A DNA stretch of 64,000 nucleotides from Bacillus sp. B1-b2 (GTDB lineage: Bacteria > Bacillota > Bacilli > Bacillales > Cytobacillaceae). The notes beneath the pieces were generated by a model. That model saw only the letters and a program-made list of their open reading frames with translations, searched no databases and had not been told where the DNA came from. Shown here in pieces: positions 1 to 7,379 of this stretch. Position 1 is the first letter of the stretch, and every line of letters begins with the position of its first letter. Location of the stretch: the NCBI RefSeq assembly GCF_009183415.1, contig NZ_WEHU01000021.1:1-64000 (forward strand), in the 5' to 3' direction. Position numbers and translations under genes: made by a program.

Positions 1-60
1 AATTGAAAATGTTATTCTACTCATGTTGTCCTCTAATCCCTATTTAGTAATTATAAGTAT

Positions 61-114
61 ATAAAAAAATACCTGTAGATAAAACACTCTTTTTCAAGTG
101 TCCTAACTACAGGT
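61..114 (-). terminator. Rho-independent terminator after the 40-aa gene
   Basis: Outer arms ACCTGTAG (71-78) and CTACAGGT (107-114) enclose a second short stem, ACACT/AGTGT. Read on the minus strand, the hairpin is followed by a T-rich run (complement of 61-69). It lies just past the stop of the small minus-strand gene at 168-290. Confidence 0.7.
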
Positions 115-167
115 ACCATTTTAGACTGCACGTTCTTCCTTTTATTTTTTTGTTCTGCTTTGTGCAA

Positions 168-290
168 CTATTTCTTATCATTAGAATATTTACCCTGTAT
201 TTGATCATATGTTGAATCTTCTATTACGCCAAGTTTTTTAAAGATATAAGAGTATGCCAAAATTTTGGTTGACTGTTTGTCTCTTTTCAT
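168..290 (-). CDS. Small hypothetical protein, 40 aa
   Basis: This is an unrecognised short gene. It starts with ATG at 290 behind an AAGGAGTG ribosome binding site at good spacing and ends with TAG at 168-170. It encodes a basic, Lys-rich peptide beginning MKRDKQSTKILAYSYIFKKL and ending in NDKK. There is no signal peptide and no membrane segment. A hairpin terminator follows at 61-114, which supports a real transcription unit. It sits downstream of the TetR gene on the same strand, but a T-tract terminator separates the two, so it probably has its own promoter. I do not know the function. Confidence 0.55.
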   Translation of the reverse strand: MKRDKQSTKILAYSYIFKKLGVIEDSTYDQIQGKYSNDKK

Positions 291-345
291 CGTAATCACT
301 CCTTACTATATAATATTTGCCAACAGCCAAAAAGTTTCCTCGATA

Positions 346-385
346 CAAAAAAAAAAAAAAACGAAATGCTATTTCTAGCTTATCG
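346..385 (-). terminator. Terminator of the TetR regulator gene
   Basis: An imperfect hairpin (arms 362-371 and 376-385, four-base loop) lies directly after the TetR stop codon. It is followed on the minus strand by an uninterrupted run of about 15 T (346-360). Confidence 0.75.
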
Positions 386-387
386 TT

Positions 388-1284
388 TTATCCTTCAAAT
401 AATATATCCGCTTTTTCCTCAATACGCTCTAAGATGTTTTTATATTTATCCTCATGTAAGGCTTTTTTTAGTGAATACAGAACACTTTGTACAATATATT
501 GACGAGGATGATTTGCTTCTAGTTCGCTATAAACGAAATCCACCATCTCTTCAACTTCCTCCTGATTATCTAAAGCATTAGAATCAGCTTGAATAGTAAA
601 CCTTAATGTATCTACCAACGATTGCAGCTTCATTTTACTACAGCTACCCACTTCTTGATCCTCTGAGATCCATTTTAAGAGAAAGCTAGGATCTAATAAC
701 GATTCTTTCGTTTCTGTTAACCCACTAATCATATTTATTACTCGATTTACACTGTATTCTACAATTCGTTCAACATTGGTTTGATCTTGATAAGCCAAAG
801 TATGAAAATAAATATTATTATGAAGCATCCCAATCAGCATAATAGCACAATCTAATAAAAACGCTTGTTTAGTTGGACCAAATATATCAAGAAGACGATG
901 ATACACCCAATTTAATTCATGTATTCTTCTTTTCTTAATATAAGCTTTTAATTCTGTATCATTTGTAAAGAGTATCTCTTCAAACAAAGAAATGACTTTA
1001 TATTTATTATTTGTTCTGATTAATAGTTCAATTTGTTTTATAAAGATAGTAACATCTTCTTTATCTTTACCTATTAGTAACTGCTTTCGTTCTAACTCTA
1101 AATTTCCATATATATGTTTAAAGATCGAAATTAAGAGTTCATTCTTACTAGAGAAATAATTGTAAAAAGTTCCCTTAGATATTCCACTTGCAACTAGAAT
1201 TTCGTGAATGGAGGTAGATTGAAATCCATTTTGTATAAATAATTCATGCGCTTTGTCCATGACATGCTTTTTTCGATTCTTCAT
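388..1284 (-). CDS. TetR/AcrR family transcriptional regulator
   Basis: A 298-aa DNA-binding repressor. The N-terminal TetR helix-turn-helix spans about residues 5-50, with the family-typical stretch ISKGTFYNYFSSKNELL. The remainder is helical and should hold the ligand pocket and dimer interface. At 298 aa it is about 100 residues longer than a usual TetR protein, and the extra C-terminal part is acidic and helical. The ATG at 1284 follows AAAGGTGA. It is divergent from the MFS exporter at 1563, the usual layout for a drug-responsive repressor and its target. Three inverted repeats in the shared 278-bp control region are candidate binding sites. The inducing compound cannot be read from the sequence. 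Confidence 0.88.
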   Translation of the reverse strand: MKNRKKHVMDKAHELFIQNGFQSTSIHEILVASGISKGTFYNYFSSKNELLISIFKHIYGNLELERKQLLIGKDKEDVTIFIKQIELLIRTNNKYKVISLFEEILFTNDTELKAYIKKRRIHELNWVYHRLLDIFGPTKQAFLLDCAIMLIGMLHNNIYFHTLAYQDQTNVERIVEYSVNRVINMISGLTETKESLLDPSFLLKWISEDQEVGSCSKMKLQSLVDTLRFTIQADSNALDNQEEVEEMVDFVYSELEANHPRQYIVQSVLYSLKKALHEDKYKNILERIEEKADILFEG

Positions 1285-1393
1285 TACTAATCACCTTTTA
1301 GTTTTTTATACTCCCGGTTCAAAATTTATACTAGACTAATTACTTAACTTTTACAATATAAACTTAAGAATACGCATACACTATTCTCTATAC

Positions 1394-1417
1394 AATAAGG
1401 TTTGATTAAACCTTATT
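1394..1417. promoter_or_regulatory. Candidate TetR operator, palindrome 1
   Basis: A perfect inverted repeat with 10-bp arms (AATAAGGTTT / AAACCTTATT) and a 4-bp spacer, between the divergent tetR and exporter genes and nearer to tetR. The position suggests autoregulation. Binding is inferred from symmetry and context only. Confidence 0.45.
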
Positions 1418-1470
1418 AGATAAAAGAAAAGTATGAAAATATTTTCATTTAGGGTTTCTAAACATTTTTA

Positions 1471-1499
1471 TTGCATTATTTATACCACGGGTATATTAT
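1471..1499 (+). promoter_or_regulatory. SigA-type promoter of the MFS exporter with an operator in its spacer
   Basis: TTGCAT (1471-1476), 17 bp, TATTAT (1494-1499). A perfect 6-3-6 palindrome, TATACC-ACG-GGTATA (1481-1495), fills most of the spacer and reaches the -10 box. A repressor bound there would block RNA polymerase. Confidence 0.55.
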
Positions 1500-1528
1500 T
1501 ATCTAAGCTTAGAACAATTGTATAAAAA

Positions 1529-1545
1529 ATGAACTATGAGTTCAT
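1529..1545. promoter_or_regulatory. Candidate operator, palindrome 3
   Basis: A perfect 7-3-7 inverted repeat (ATGAACT-ATG-AGTTCAT) that abuts the ribosome binding site GAGGAGG of the exporter. It could be a second repressor site or an mRNA hairpin next to the Shine-Dalgarno sequence. Confidence 0.4.
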
Positions 1546-1562
1546 GAGGAGGAAATATTGGA

Positions 1563-3098
1563 ATGAATACAAATGCAACACCTAATACAAAAAAACCGCC
1601 TTATGGGATTATTATTATTTTAATGGCCGGTGCCTTTGTAGCTATTTTAAATTCTACCCTACTAAACATAGCATTACCTTCCATAAGTAAAGACTTTGAT
1701 GTAAGTGCATCTGTTGGTCAATGGCTAGTAACAGGTTACATGCTTATTAATGGTATCATGATCCCAACAACAGCGTTTCTTATTCAAAAGTTCTCTACTC
1801 GAAGATTATTTATTACTGCTATTACCTTATTTTCAATAGGAACATTAATAGCAGGAATTGCTCCTTCTTTTGCGGTACTTTTGATATCTCGTATGATTCA
1901 GGCTTCTGGTAGTGCGATTATGATGCCTGTATTAATGAACTTCTTATTAACTAGCTTCCCAGTAGAAAAACGCGGAAGTGCAATGGGCATTTTTGGTTTA
2001 ATCATGACATTTGCGCCTGCAATTGGTCCTACTTTATCAGGATATATTGTAGAACACTATGATTGGAGAATGTTATTCCACGTAATTTCTCCAATTGCAA
2101 TCATTGTATTAATTGTAGCTATATTCTTAATTAGAGATAAAAAAGAAAAAGTATCTATTAAAATTGATACCCTATCTGTTATTTTATCTAGCTTTGGATT
2201 TGGTGGCTTACTTTATGGATTTAGTTCCGCAGGTTCAAAAGGGTGGAGCAGTTTCCATGTTTATGGAACACTAATTATCGGTGTAATTGCATTACTATTA
2301 TTTGTACTTCGCCAATTAAAACTACCTGTACCTATGCTAGAATTTAGAACGTTTAAATATCCACTATTTACTTTATCAGCTGTAATTTCTATCGTACTAA
2401 ATATTGCTCTTTTCTCAGGTATGTTATTAATGCCAATGTATATTCAAACAGTAAGAGGTATTTCACCGTTCCATTCAGGATTACTATTGCTTCCAGGAGC
2501 TATTATTATGGGGATTATGTCTCCTATAACTGGAAGGTTATTCGATAAATTTGGAGCTAGAATACTTGCTCTAATTGGACTATCATTAACTGCTATTACT
2601 ACTTATATGTTTAGCGAGTTAACCATGACAACTAGTACAACCACATTAATAATTATCTATGCTATTCGTATGTTTGGTATGTCTATGGTAATGATGCCTA
2701 TCATGACAAATGGATTAAATCAGCTTCCTGCAAGATTAAATCCACATGGTACTGCACTAAACAATACATTATCACAAGTATCTGGTGCGATTGGTTCAGC
2801 TATTATGATTACCATCATGACTCAACGAACAGAAACACATGGTAAAGAATTAGCAGAAGAAGCAACAAAACAAATGAGTGCTGCTACTACTCAACCAACA
2901 GCAGAAGCAATTGCTACTATGAAACAAGAGCTTGGAATGAAAGCTATGCTTGAAGGGATTAATGATGCATTCTTAATCTCAGTAGGAGTTGTAATTGTTG
3001 CGTTAATTCTATCTGCATTTATTAAAAGAGCTGTACCACCTAAAGAAGAACAAACAAAAGAAACTGCTCCAAGTAAACTTAACGAAGCAGTTGAATAA
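1563..3098 (+). CDS. MFS multidrug exporter, DHA2 (EmrB/QacA) family, 14 TM
   Basis: A 511-aa inner-membrane drug:proton antiporter. It has about 14 hydrophobic segments. The stretch FAPAIGPTLSGYIVEHYDWR near residue 160 fits antiporter motif C, and GRLFDKFGAR near residue 330 is a loop motif of the family. The C-terminal tail after about residue 490 is hydrophilic. GAGGAGG precedes the ATG. Length and motifs fit the LmrB/EmrB/QacA group. The divergent TetR gene and the palindromic promoter region imply substrate-induced expression. The likely role is efflux of a hydrophobic toxic compound, but the substrate is not predictable. A bidirectional terminator follows. Confidence 0.9.
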   Translation: MNTNATPNTKKPPYGIIIILMAGAFVAILNSTLLNIALPSISKDFDVSASVGQWLVTGYMLINGIMIPTTAFLIQKFSTRRLFITAITLFSIGTLIAGIAPSFAVLLISRMIQASGSAIMMPVLMNFLLTSFPVEKRGSAMGIFGLIMTFAPAIGPTLSGYIVEHYDWRMLFHVISPIAIIVLIVAIFLIRDKKEKVSIKIDTLSVILSSFGFGGLLYGFSSAGSKGWSSFHVYGTLIIGVIALLLFVLRQLKLPVPMLEFRTFKYPLFTLSAVISIVLNIALFSGMLLMPMYIQTVRGISPFHSGLLLLPGAIIMGIMSPITGRLFDKFGARILALIGLSLTAITTYMFSELTMTTSTTTLIIIYAIRMFGMSMVMMPIMTNGLNQLPARLNPHGTALNNTLSQVSGAIGSAIMITIMTQRTETHGKELAEEATKQMSAATTQPTAEAIATMKQELGMKAMLEGINDAFLISVGVVIVALILSAFIKRAVPPKEEQTKETAPSKLNEAVE

Positions 3099-3106
3099 TA
3101 GAAATA

Positions 3107-3144
3107 AAAACTGCCATTACTTTGAAAAAAGTGATGGCAGTTTT
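3107..3144. terminator. Bidirectional terminator between the exporter and the SEDS gene
   Basis: Arms AAAACTGCCAT (3107-3117) and ATGGCAGTTTT (3134-3144) form a strong stem with A and T runs on the two sides. It serves the convergent genes ending at 3098 and 3149. Confidence 0.85.
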
Positions 3145-3148
3145 CTAT

Positions 3149-4420
3149 TTAATTACATGTCATCTTATATTTTTTTCTACGAAAAATACTTAAAACAATA
3201 CCTATTAGAAAGGAATTAAATAATGTAGGAATAATCCCATAACTAATAAATGGTAATGAAATAGATATGATTGGAACTAACCCAAAGCACATAGCAATAT
3301 TATAGATAACTTGTATACTGTATAGGGTAATACACCCCATTAATAAAAGCTTAGCATATGTATCCTTTACATACAGCAGGGTACTAACCATTTTGATAAT
3401 GACACCTGTAAAAAGGAACACCATTAGAACTGCCATTATATAACCATACTGTGTGGAAAGTTGAATGAATACAGTATCCGTAAGTTTATCTGTTAAGAGC
3501 TGTTTCCCCCCATTATCCCCAATCCATGAGATAGATGACCAGACTTCTTCTAAATATAAATATATCCACCCTCCTTGCTCTGCATATTTCTCTGGGGTAA
3601 GAAATGCTAATATTCTACTTACTTGATACAATTGACCACTCATATAAAAATGTACAACTATAAAAAGGAGTAAGAGCATACTTCCACCAATCGTGCTATA
3701 TATTTTCCACCTTTTCCATTTACTAAAGAATAACATACTAAAAACAGTCACAATATAGATGAAAACAGTAGCTATTGTATCTTGAGTACTGTAAAAAAGG
3801 AAACAAGATAACAAGAATAAAATCGCAAATGTTCTGTATTTGAATTCCATTCGATGAAAAAAAGCTGCCCATGCAAGAAGAAAGCAAGGAACTGCCATAA
3901 TACTTTTAATGGATATAGGACCTATCTGAATAAAAGCCACTCCATTGACTACTACGTTTGGAATAACGGTTATAGCAAGTAAAATGAATACACCTATACA
4001 GTAGAAAACTGCTCCAAAATTCATAAATTTACGATAATCTACTAACATAAGAACAATGGCAACAACTATACCTATAATGGAAGATACTAGTTTATTATCT
4101 AAATAAGTAGCACTTGATAACACTGGCAATATCCCTAAAAATAATAGTACAATAAATAAGCTTAAGAGTAGCCAGTCCACTCCTTTACGATAGAGTTTGT
4201 TCATTTCAACTCCTAGCGTAATAGGACTTCCCATCTCATTTATTGCCCTTTGTTCCGCCTCTTCTTCCGTTAATCCTTTATCTTTCCAAGCTTGCTTAGC
4301 TTGTATGATATGATATTCTAACTCTCTCTCGATTGATTTTCTTGCTTCTTTTTCTTTCACTTGCTCAATTACTTTTTGAAGAAATGTTTTTTTATCCAAA
4401 GTCAATTCCAACTCACCCAC
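3149..4420 (-). CDS. SEDS-family (FtsW/RodA/SpoVE-like) membrane protein with N-terminal HAAS-like domain
   Basis: A 423-aa polytopic membrane protein. Residues about 10-75 form a soluble helical region (ERELEYHIIQAKQAW, then EEEAEQRAINEMGSP) that resembles the HAAS domain usually encoded beside PadR regulators. From about residue 82 there are about 10 TM segments of SEDS type. SEDS proteins polymerise peptidoglycan glycan strands. The TD pair before the last third (Asp315 in LTDTVF) matches the position of the conserved SEDS aspartate. The usual FQPSE motif is not recognisable (IGPISIKSI instead), so the sequence is divergent. The listed GTG overlaps the end of padR by 19 bp; a TTG five codons later behind GGGTGAG is an alternative start. 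It is the last gene of the sigma-padR operon. The role is probably in envelope maintenance. Confidence 0.75.
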   Translation of the reverse strand: MGELELTLDKKTFLQKVIEQVKEKEARKSIERELEYHIIQAKQAWKDKGLTEEEAEQRAINEMGSPITLGVEMNKLYRKGVDWLLLSLFIVLLFLGILPVLSSATYLDNKLVSSIIGIVVAIVLMLVDYRKFMNFGAVFYCIGVFILLAITVIPNVVVNGVAFIQIGPISIKSIMAVPCFLLAWAAFFHRMEFKYRTFAILFLLSCFLFYSTQDTIATVFIYIVTVFSMLFFSKWKRWKIYSTIGGSMLLLLFIVVHFYMSGQLYQVSRILAFLTPEKYAEQGGWIYLYLEEVWSSISWIGDNGGKQLLTDKLTDTVFIQLSTQYGYIMAVLMVFLFTGVIIKMVSTLLYVKDTYAKLLLMGCITLYSIQVIYNIAMCFGLVPIISISLPFISYGIIPTLFNSFLIGIVLSIFRRKKYKMTCN

Positions 4421-4809
4421 TCTAATAAGTCAGCTACTTTTTGGGTGGAATATTTTCGTGCTTCTATTTTTCTTAGCAATTTCTTTCCTTTACGATCTAA
4501 TCCATAATATTTAACCCCGTCGTCATTCCATATCCCCTCTATAAAACCCTTTTGCTCAAGGCGATGTAAAAGGGAGTAAAGAAAACCTTCTTTTTGTTCG
4601 AAATTTCGAAATCCTCTTGCTCTAATTAAATCCATTAATTCATATCCAGTTCTTTTCTTACTAAGTAACTGCAAAATGGCTAGTAATAATTCATGCTGTG
4701 TTTCTTCTGCTTTTATTCTGTTCAGGACTTCTTTACGATGAGTTTCAGTAAACGTTAGAGAAGGAAATGACCCTTTATTAGATTTCATTTTTTTCAAACG
4801 ATTATCCAT
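4402..4809 (-). CDS. PadR-family transcriptional regulator
   Basis: A 135-aa regulator. The winged-helix PadR core runs from about residue 38 to the end (ELLLAILQLLSKKRTGYELM, then GFLYSLLHRLEQKGFIEG). About 35 basic residues precede the core, more than in a typical PadR protein. The ATG at 4809 follows the Shine-Dalgarno GGAGAC, which overlaps the stop of the sigma gene 3 bp upstream. The 3' end overlaps the SEDS gene. PadR proteins are commonly paired with HAAS-domain membrane proteins, and here the HAAS-like domain belongs to the next gene. The likely role is repression of this operon, possibly relieved by the HAAS part. Confidence 0.85.
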   Translation of the reverse strand: MDNRLKKMKSNKGSFPSLTFTETHRKEVLNRIKAEETQHELLLAILQLLSKKRTGYELMDLIRARGFRNFEQKEGFLYSLLHRLEQKGFIEGIWNDDGVKYYGLDRKGKKLLRKIEARKYSTQKVADLLEWVSWN

Positions 4810-4812
4810 GTG

Positions 4813-5349
4813 TTAGTCTCCTATCTTTTGCTTTAGTAATTCTTTTGCTCTTCTTAATCTTGTTTTAATAGTATTTTCGTTTACTTTTAGGACGGAGGAA
4901 ATCTCTTTCATGGTTAATTCTTTAAAATAATAAAGAAAAATAATTTCTCTATATAAAATAGGTAAGTCCATGACAGCACTTACTATATTCTGATTTTCTT
5001 CTTTTTGTAATACTTCCATTTCCACATTTTCTTTACGATCTTCTTCTAGATGAATTTCTTCTACTTTTATTACATGATTGTTGTACCAACTTTTCAGATG
5101 ATCTTTACAGTGATTAATAGCTATTCTCCATAACCAGGTTTTAAATTTGGATTTTTTTTTATACGTATGTAAGGAATAATACACCTTTACGAATATATCT
5201 TGTGTTAGTTCCTCTGCCACTGTCTGATCTTTCACATAGGAATATACTAATTGCAGTAGCTCCGTTCCATATGTCGTCATTATTTCATTGAAAACTTCTT
5301 CTTTATTTTCAAACTCTAGCCAATTTACTGTTAACTCATCCACATTCAA
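4813..5349 (-). CDS. RNA polymerase sigma factor, ECF (sigma-70) family
   Basis: A 178-aa ECF sigma factor. Region 2 lies at about residues 25-90 (AEELTQDIFVKVYYSLHTYK, then FKTWLWRIAINHCKDHL) and region 4 at about 120-172 (LPILYREIIFLYYFKELTMK, then NTIKTRLRRAKELLKQ). There is no classical anti-sigma gene beside it; the operon continues with padR and the HAAS-SEDS gene, which may supply the control. The start is either TTG at 5349, only 4 bp from AAGGAGG, or GTG at 5343 with better spacing. The likely role is transcription of an envelope-stress regulon, possibly including its own operon. The stimulus cannot be seen from the sequence. Confidence 0.85.
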   Translation of the reverse strand: MNVDELTVNWLEFENKEEVFNEIMTTYGTELLQLVYSYVKDQTVAEELTQDIFVKVYYSLHTYKKKSKFKTWLWRIAINHCKDHLKSWYNNHVIKVEEIHLEEDRKENVEMEVLQKEENQNIVSAVMDLPILYREIIFLYYFKELTMKEISSVLKVNENTIKTRLRRAKELLKQKIGD

Positions 5350-5400
5350 CGAACCTCCTTATCACATTAGACGATTACAGTGTAAAAATAGTTTTTGGTT

Positions 5401-5430
5401 AAAATAAAAAATGGTCAGAAATCTGACCAT
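5401..5430 (-). terminator. Terminator of the 12-TM MFS gene
   Basis: A perfect 8-bp stem, ATGGTCAG/CTGACCAT (5411-5418 and 5423-5430), with an A-rich stretch at 5401-5410 that gives T on the minus strand. A second 10-bp stem, AAAGGATTTT (5451-5460) and AAAATCCTTT (5479-5488), lies between this hairpin and the gene. Confidence 0.75.
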
Positions 5431-5519
5431 TTAGTGATTTAGTAAGAATAAAAGGATTTTTTATACAGCGATCACTTTAAAATCCTTTGTTATCTTGTCC
5501 CCTCTGTTATTTCCTTCTA

Positions 5520-6839
5520 TTACTCTATTGTTTGTAGCTGTTTTTTCTTTGTTTCATGTTGTTTAAACATGAAGTAATAAATAAAAGCACTAATAAGAGC
5601 AAGGAATGCTATTATAAAAAACGTCCACTCATATCCAAACCAAGCACTCATTGGGATGGATAGTGGTGCTATCATTTTGGAAAAGGTAAATCGAAGGCTA
5701 GCTGCTGCAAAATACTTTCCTCTTTGATTATCTGGTGCTATTTCTGAGATAAAACTTTGCTGTATACCTGCTGTCATTAGCTCTGCAAAGCTGAATAATG
5801 CTATAGCTAACACTAATCCCCAGATAATAGAAGTTTGGCTAAATAAAATGATAGCAATTCCATATATAACAGAAGAAATAACAAATACATTTTTTTCTTT
5901 ATACATAGACATCCATCTTGTTACAGAAATAGTAAACAGTGCAACTAATAACCCATTTTCCGCTAACAACATTCCAAAGGCTTGCGTACTCTGTACTTCT
6001 AGATTCCAACTTCCAATAGAGAATAAACTTTGTGTTTTGACAGTCTCATCTACATACACTGGAAATAACAAATCAAGCTGCATAAAGGTTTGTCCGATTA
6101 ATACACCTGCTAAAATAAATAATAAGAAAGTCCGATCCTTTACAATTACTTGATAGTCTTTTAACTGTGTAGATAAAACTCTCAACCAGTTCTTATCTGT
6201 GGTAGCTTCTTCCTTGTATTTCGGTGCAGTTTCTGCAATCCAAAGTCTTAAAACTAGGCTTAAAGCTATGTTAAGAACTCCTGCAAATAACAAGAGAATA
6301 AAGCGATAATTGTCATAAAAGATCCCTCCTAATATAGGACCAATTACCACGGCAATATTTGTAGCCGTATAAAAAATGGCAAATACACTACTTCTATCTT
6401 TCTCCTTTACAACATCTGCAACCATTGCTTGACTAGCTGGCCAGTATATACTTCCAAATATACTCACTGCTGTAAAACAAATAAAACTAATAGCAGGAGA
6501 ATCAAACCATGGGGAACTTGCCATTGCAAAAATTAAATAAGCTACTCCTTGTGCAAGACTTGAAATGACCATCATTGTTTTTCTACCGAATTTATCTGCA
6601 TAATAACCACCAAGTAGGTTTGCTATGACAGAGAAAGCCTGAGAAATAACTAATAGTAATCCAGCAATAGATTTACCAAAGGAATCAGTAAAGTAAATTG
6701 CTAGAAAAGGAAAGAACATCCAAAATGTAATATTAACAATTGATTCCCCAGCAAGGCGAATCTTTAAATTTCGATCCCAATCTCTTAGACGCATTGCCAT
6801 CGTTGTTGTCACTCTCTTTCTTTTCACTTCTCCTATCAT
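5520..6839 (-). CDS. MFS transporter, 12 TM (DHA1-like)
   Basis: A 439-aa membrane carrier with about 12 hydrophobic segments. The loop motif GGYYADKFGRKTMMV, near residue 75, is MFS motif A. The fold and length resemble MdtG/MdtH-type drug exporters, but the substrate is unknown. The ATG at 6839 lacks a convincing ribosome binding site; ATG or GTG codons within the first 16 codons (for example MAMRLRDWDRN) may be the real start. It forms a single-gene unit with a terminator at 5401-5430. Confidence 0.8.
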   Translation of the reverse strand: MIGEVKRKRVTTTMAMRLRDWDRNLKIRLAGESIVNITFWMFFPFLAIYFTDSFGKSIAGLLLVISQAFSVIANLLGGYYADKFGRKTMMVISSLAQGVAYLIFAMASSPWFDSPAISFICFTAVSIFGSIYWPASQAMVADVVKEKDRSSVFAIFYTATNIAVVIGPILGGIFYDNYRFILLLFAGVLNIALSLVLRLWIAETAPKYKEEATTDKNWLRVLSTQLKDYQVIVKDRTFLLFILAGVLIGQTFMQLDLLFPVYVDETVKTQSLFSIGSWNLEVQSTQAFGMLLAENGLLVALFTISVTRWMSMYKEKNVFVISSVIYGIAIILFSQTSIIWGLVLAIALFSFAELMTAGIQQSFISEIAPDNQRGKYFAAASLRFTFSKMIAPLSIPMSAWFGYEWTFFIIAFLALISAFIYYFMFKQHETKKKQLQTIE

Positions 6840-7190
6840 ACCTGTTTCTTTCGGATTAGGAAAGATAATATCTTTTGAAAAATCTGCTTAAAATAAATCT
6901 AACTGCCCTCTGCATTTTATTTTATTCTTCCTTCATTACCCTCAAATGAATCAATAAGCTCATCATGTGACTATCATCTATTATTTAATTTTCTTTTATT
7001 AATTTTTCCCGCATCTGTAACAAGAGGGTCCGCTCTAATTGGTTGGAAGATTAGTGAAAATATTCAATTAGAAAAATGCTGATTACTGAAAATTCGTTAG
7101 TGACACAACTATTTTTTTGACATATAGAGATATTTTTTCATTCCTTGCAGTAAGCTTTTTGGAACCTAGACATAACCAATGGTTTTCTTT
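6840..7190. other. Intergenic region, no gene seen
   Basis: About 350 bp of AT-rich sequence between the MFS gene and the adhesin terminator. No open frame with a ribosome binding site is present on either strand and there is no clear repeat. It should contain the promoter of the MFS gene (minus strand), which I cannot place with confidence. Confidence 0.5.
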
Positions 7191-7230
7191 TCTAAAAAAA
7201 AAAACGGACATGCCCAATTGACATGTCCGT
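7191..7230 (-). terminator. Terminator of the adhesin transcription unit
   Basis: A perfect 9-bp stem, ACGGACATG (7204-7212) and CATGTCCGT (7222-7230), followed on the minus strand by about a dozen T. It begins 8 bp after the stop codon that closes the in-frame LPNTG extension (7239-7241), not after the TAA at 7380, so the anchor lies inside the transcription unit. Confidence 0.88.
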
Positions 7231-7238
7231 AATCCTAT

Positions 7239-7379
7239 TTAGGATCTAGCTCTTCTTCTTATAGCAAAGTAGAGAGCAAGTCCCATTAGCATAAGTATTG
7301 CACCTGTTCCTAATAAAGTGGTTGAATCTAAATAATGTCCCGTATTAGGAAGCTCATTTTCTGTTTTCTTGCTAATTTC
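7239..7379 (-). pseudogene. In-frame cell-wall anchor (LPNTG) cut off from the adhesin by TAA
   Basis: Translation past the adhesin TAA (7380-7382) in the same frame gives 46 codons and then TAA (7239-7241). They encode a complete Gram-positive sorting signal: a hydrophilic lead-in EISKKTENE, LPNTG, a hydrophobic stretch (GTGAILMLMGLALYFAI) and the basic tail RRRARS. No frameshift is needed; a single codon separates the anchor from the 3527-aa protein. This may be a nonsense mutation, a sequencing error or programmed readthrough. With readthrough the protein would be 3574 aa and sortase-anchored. Confidence 0.9.
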
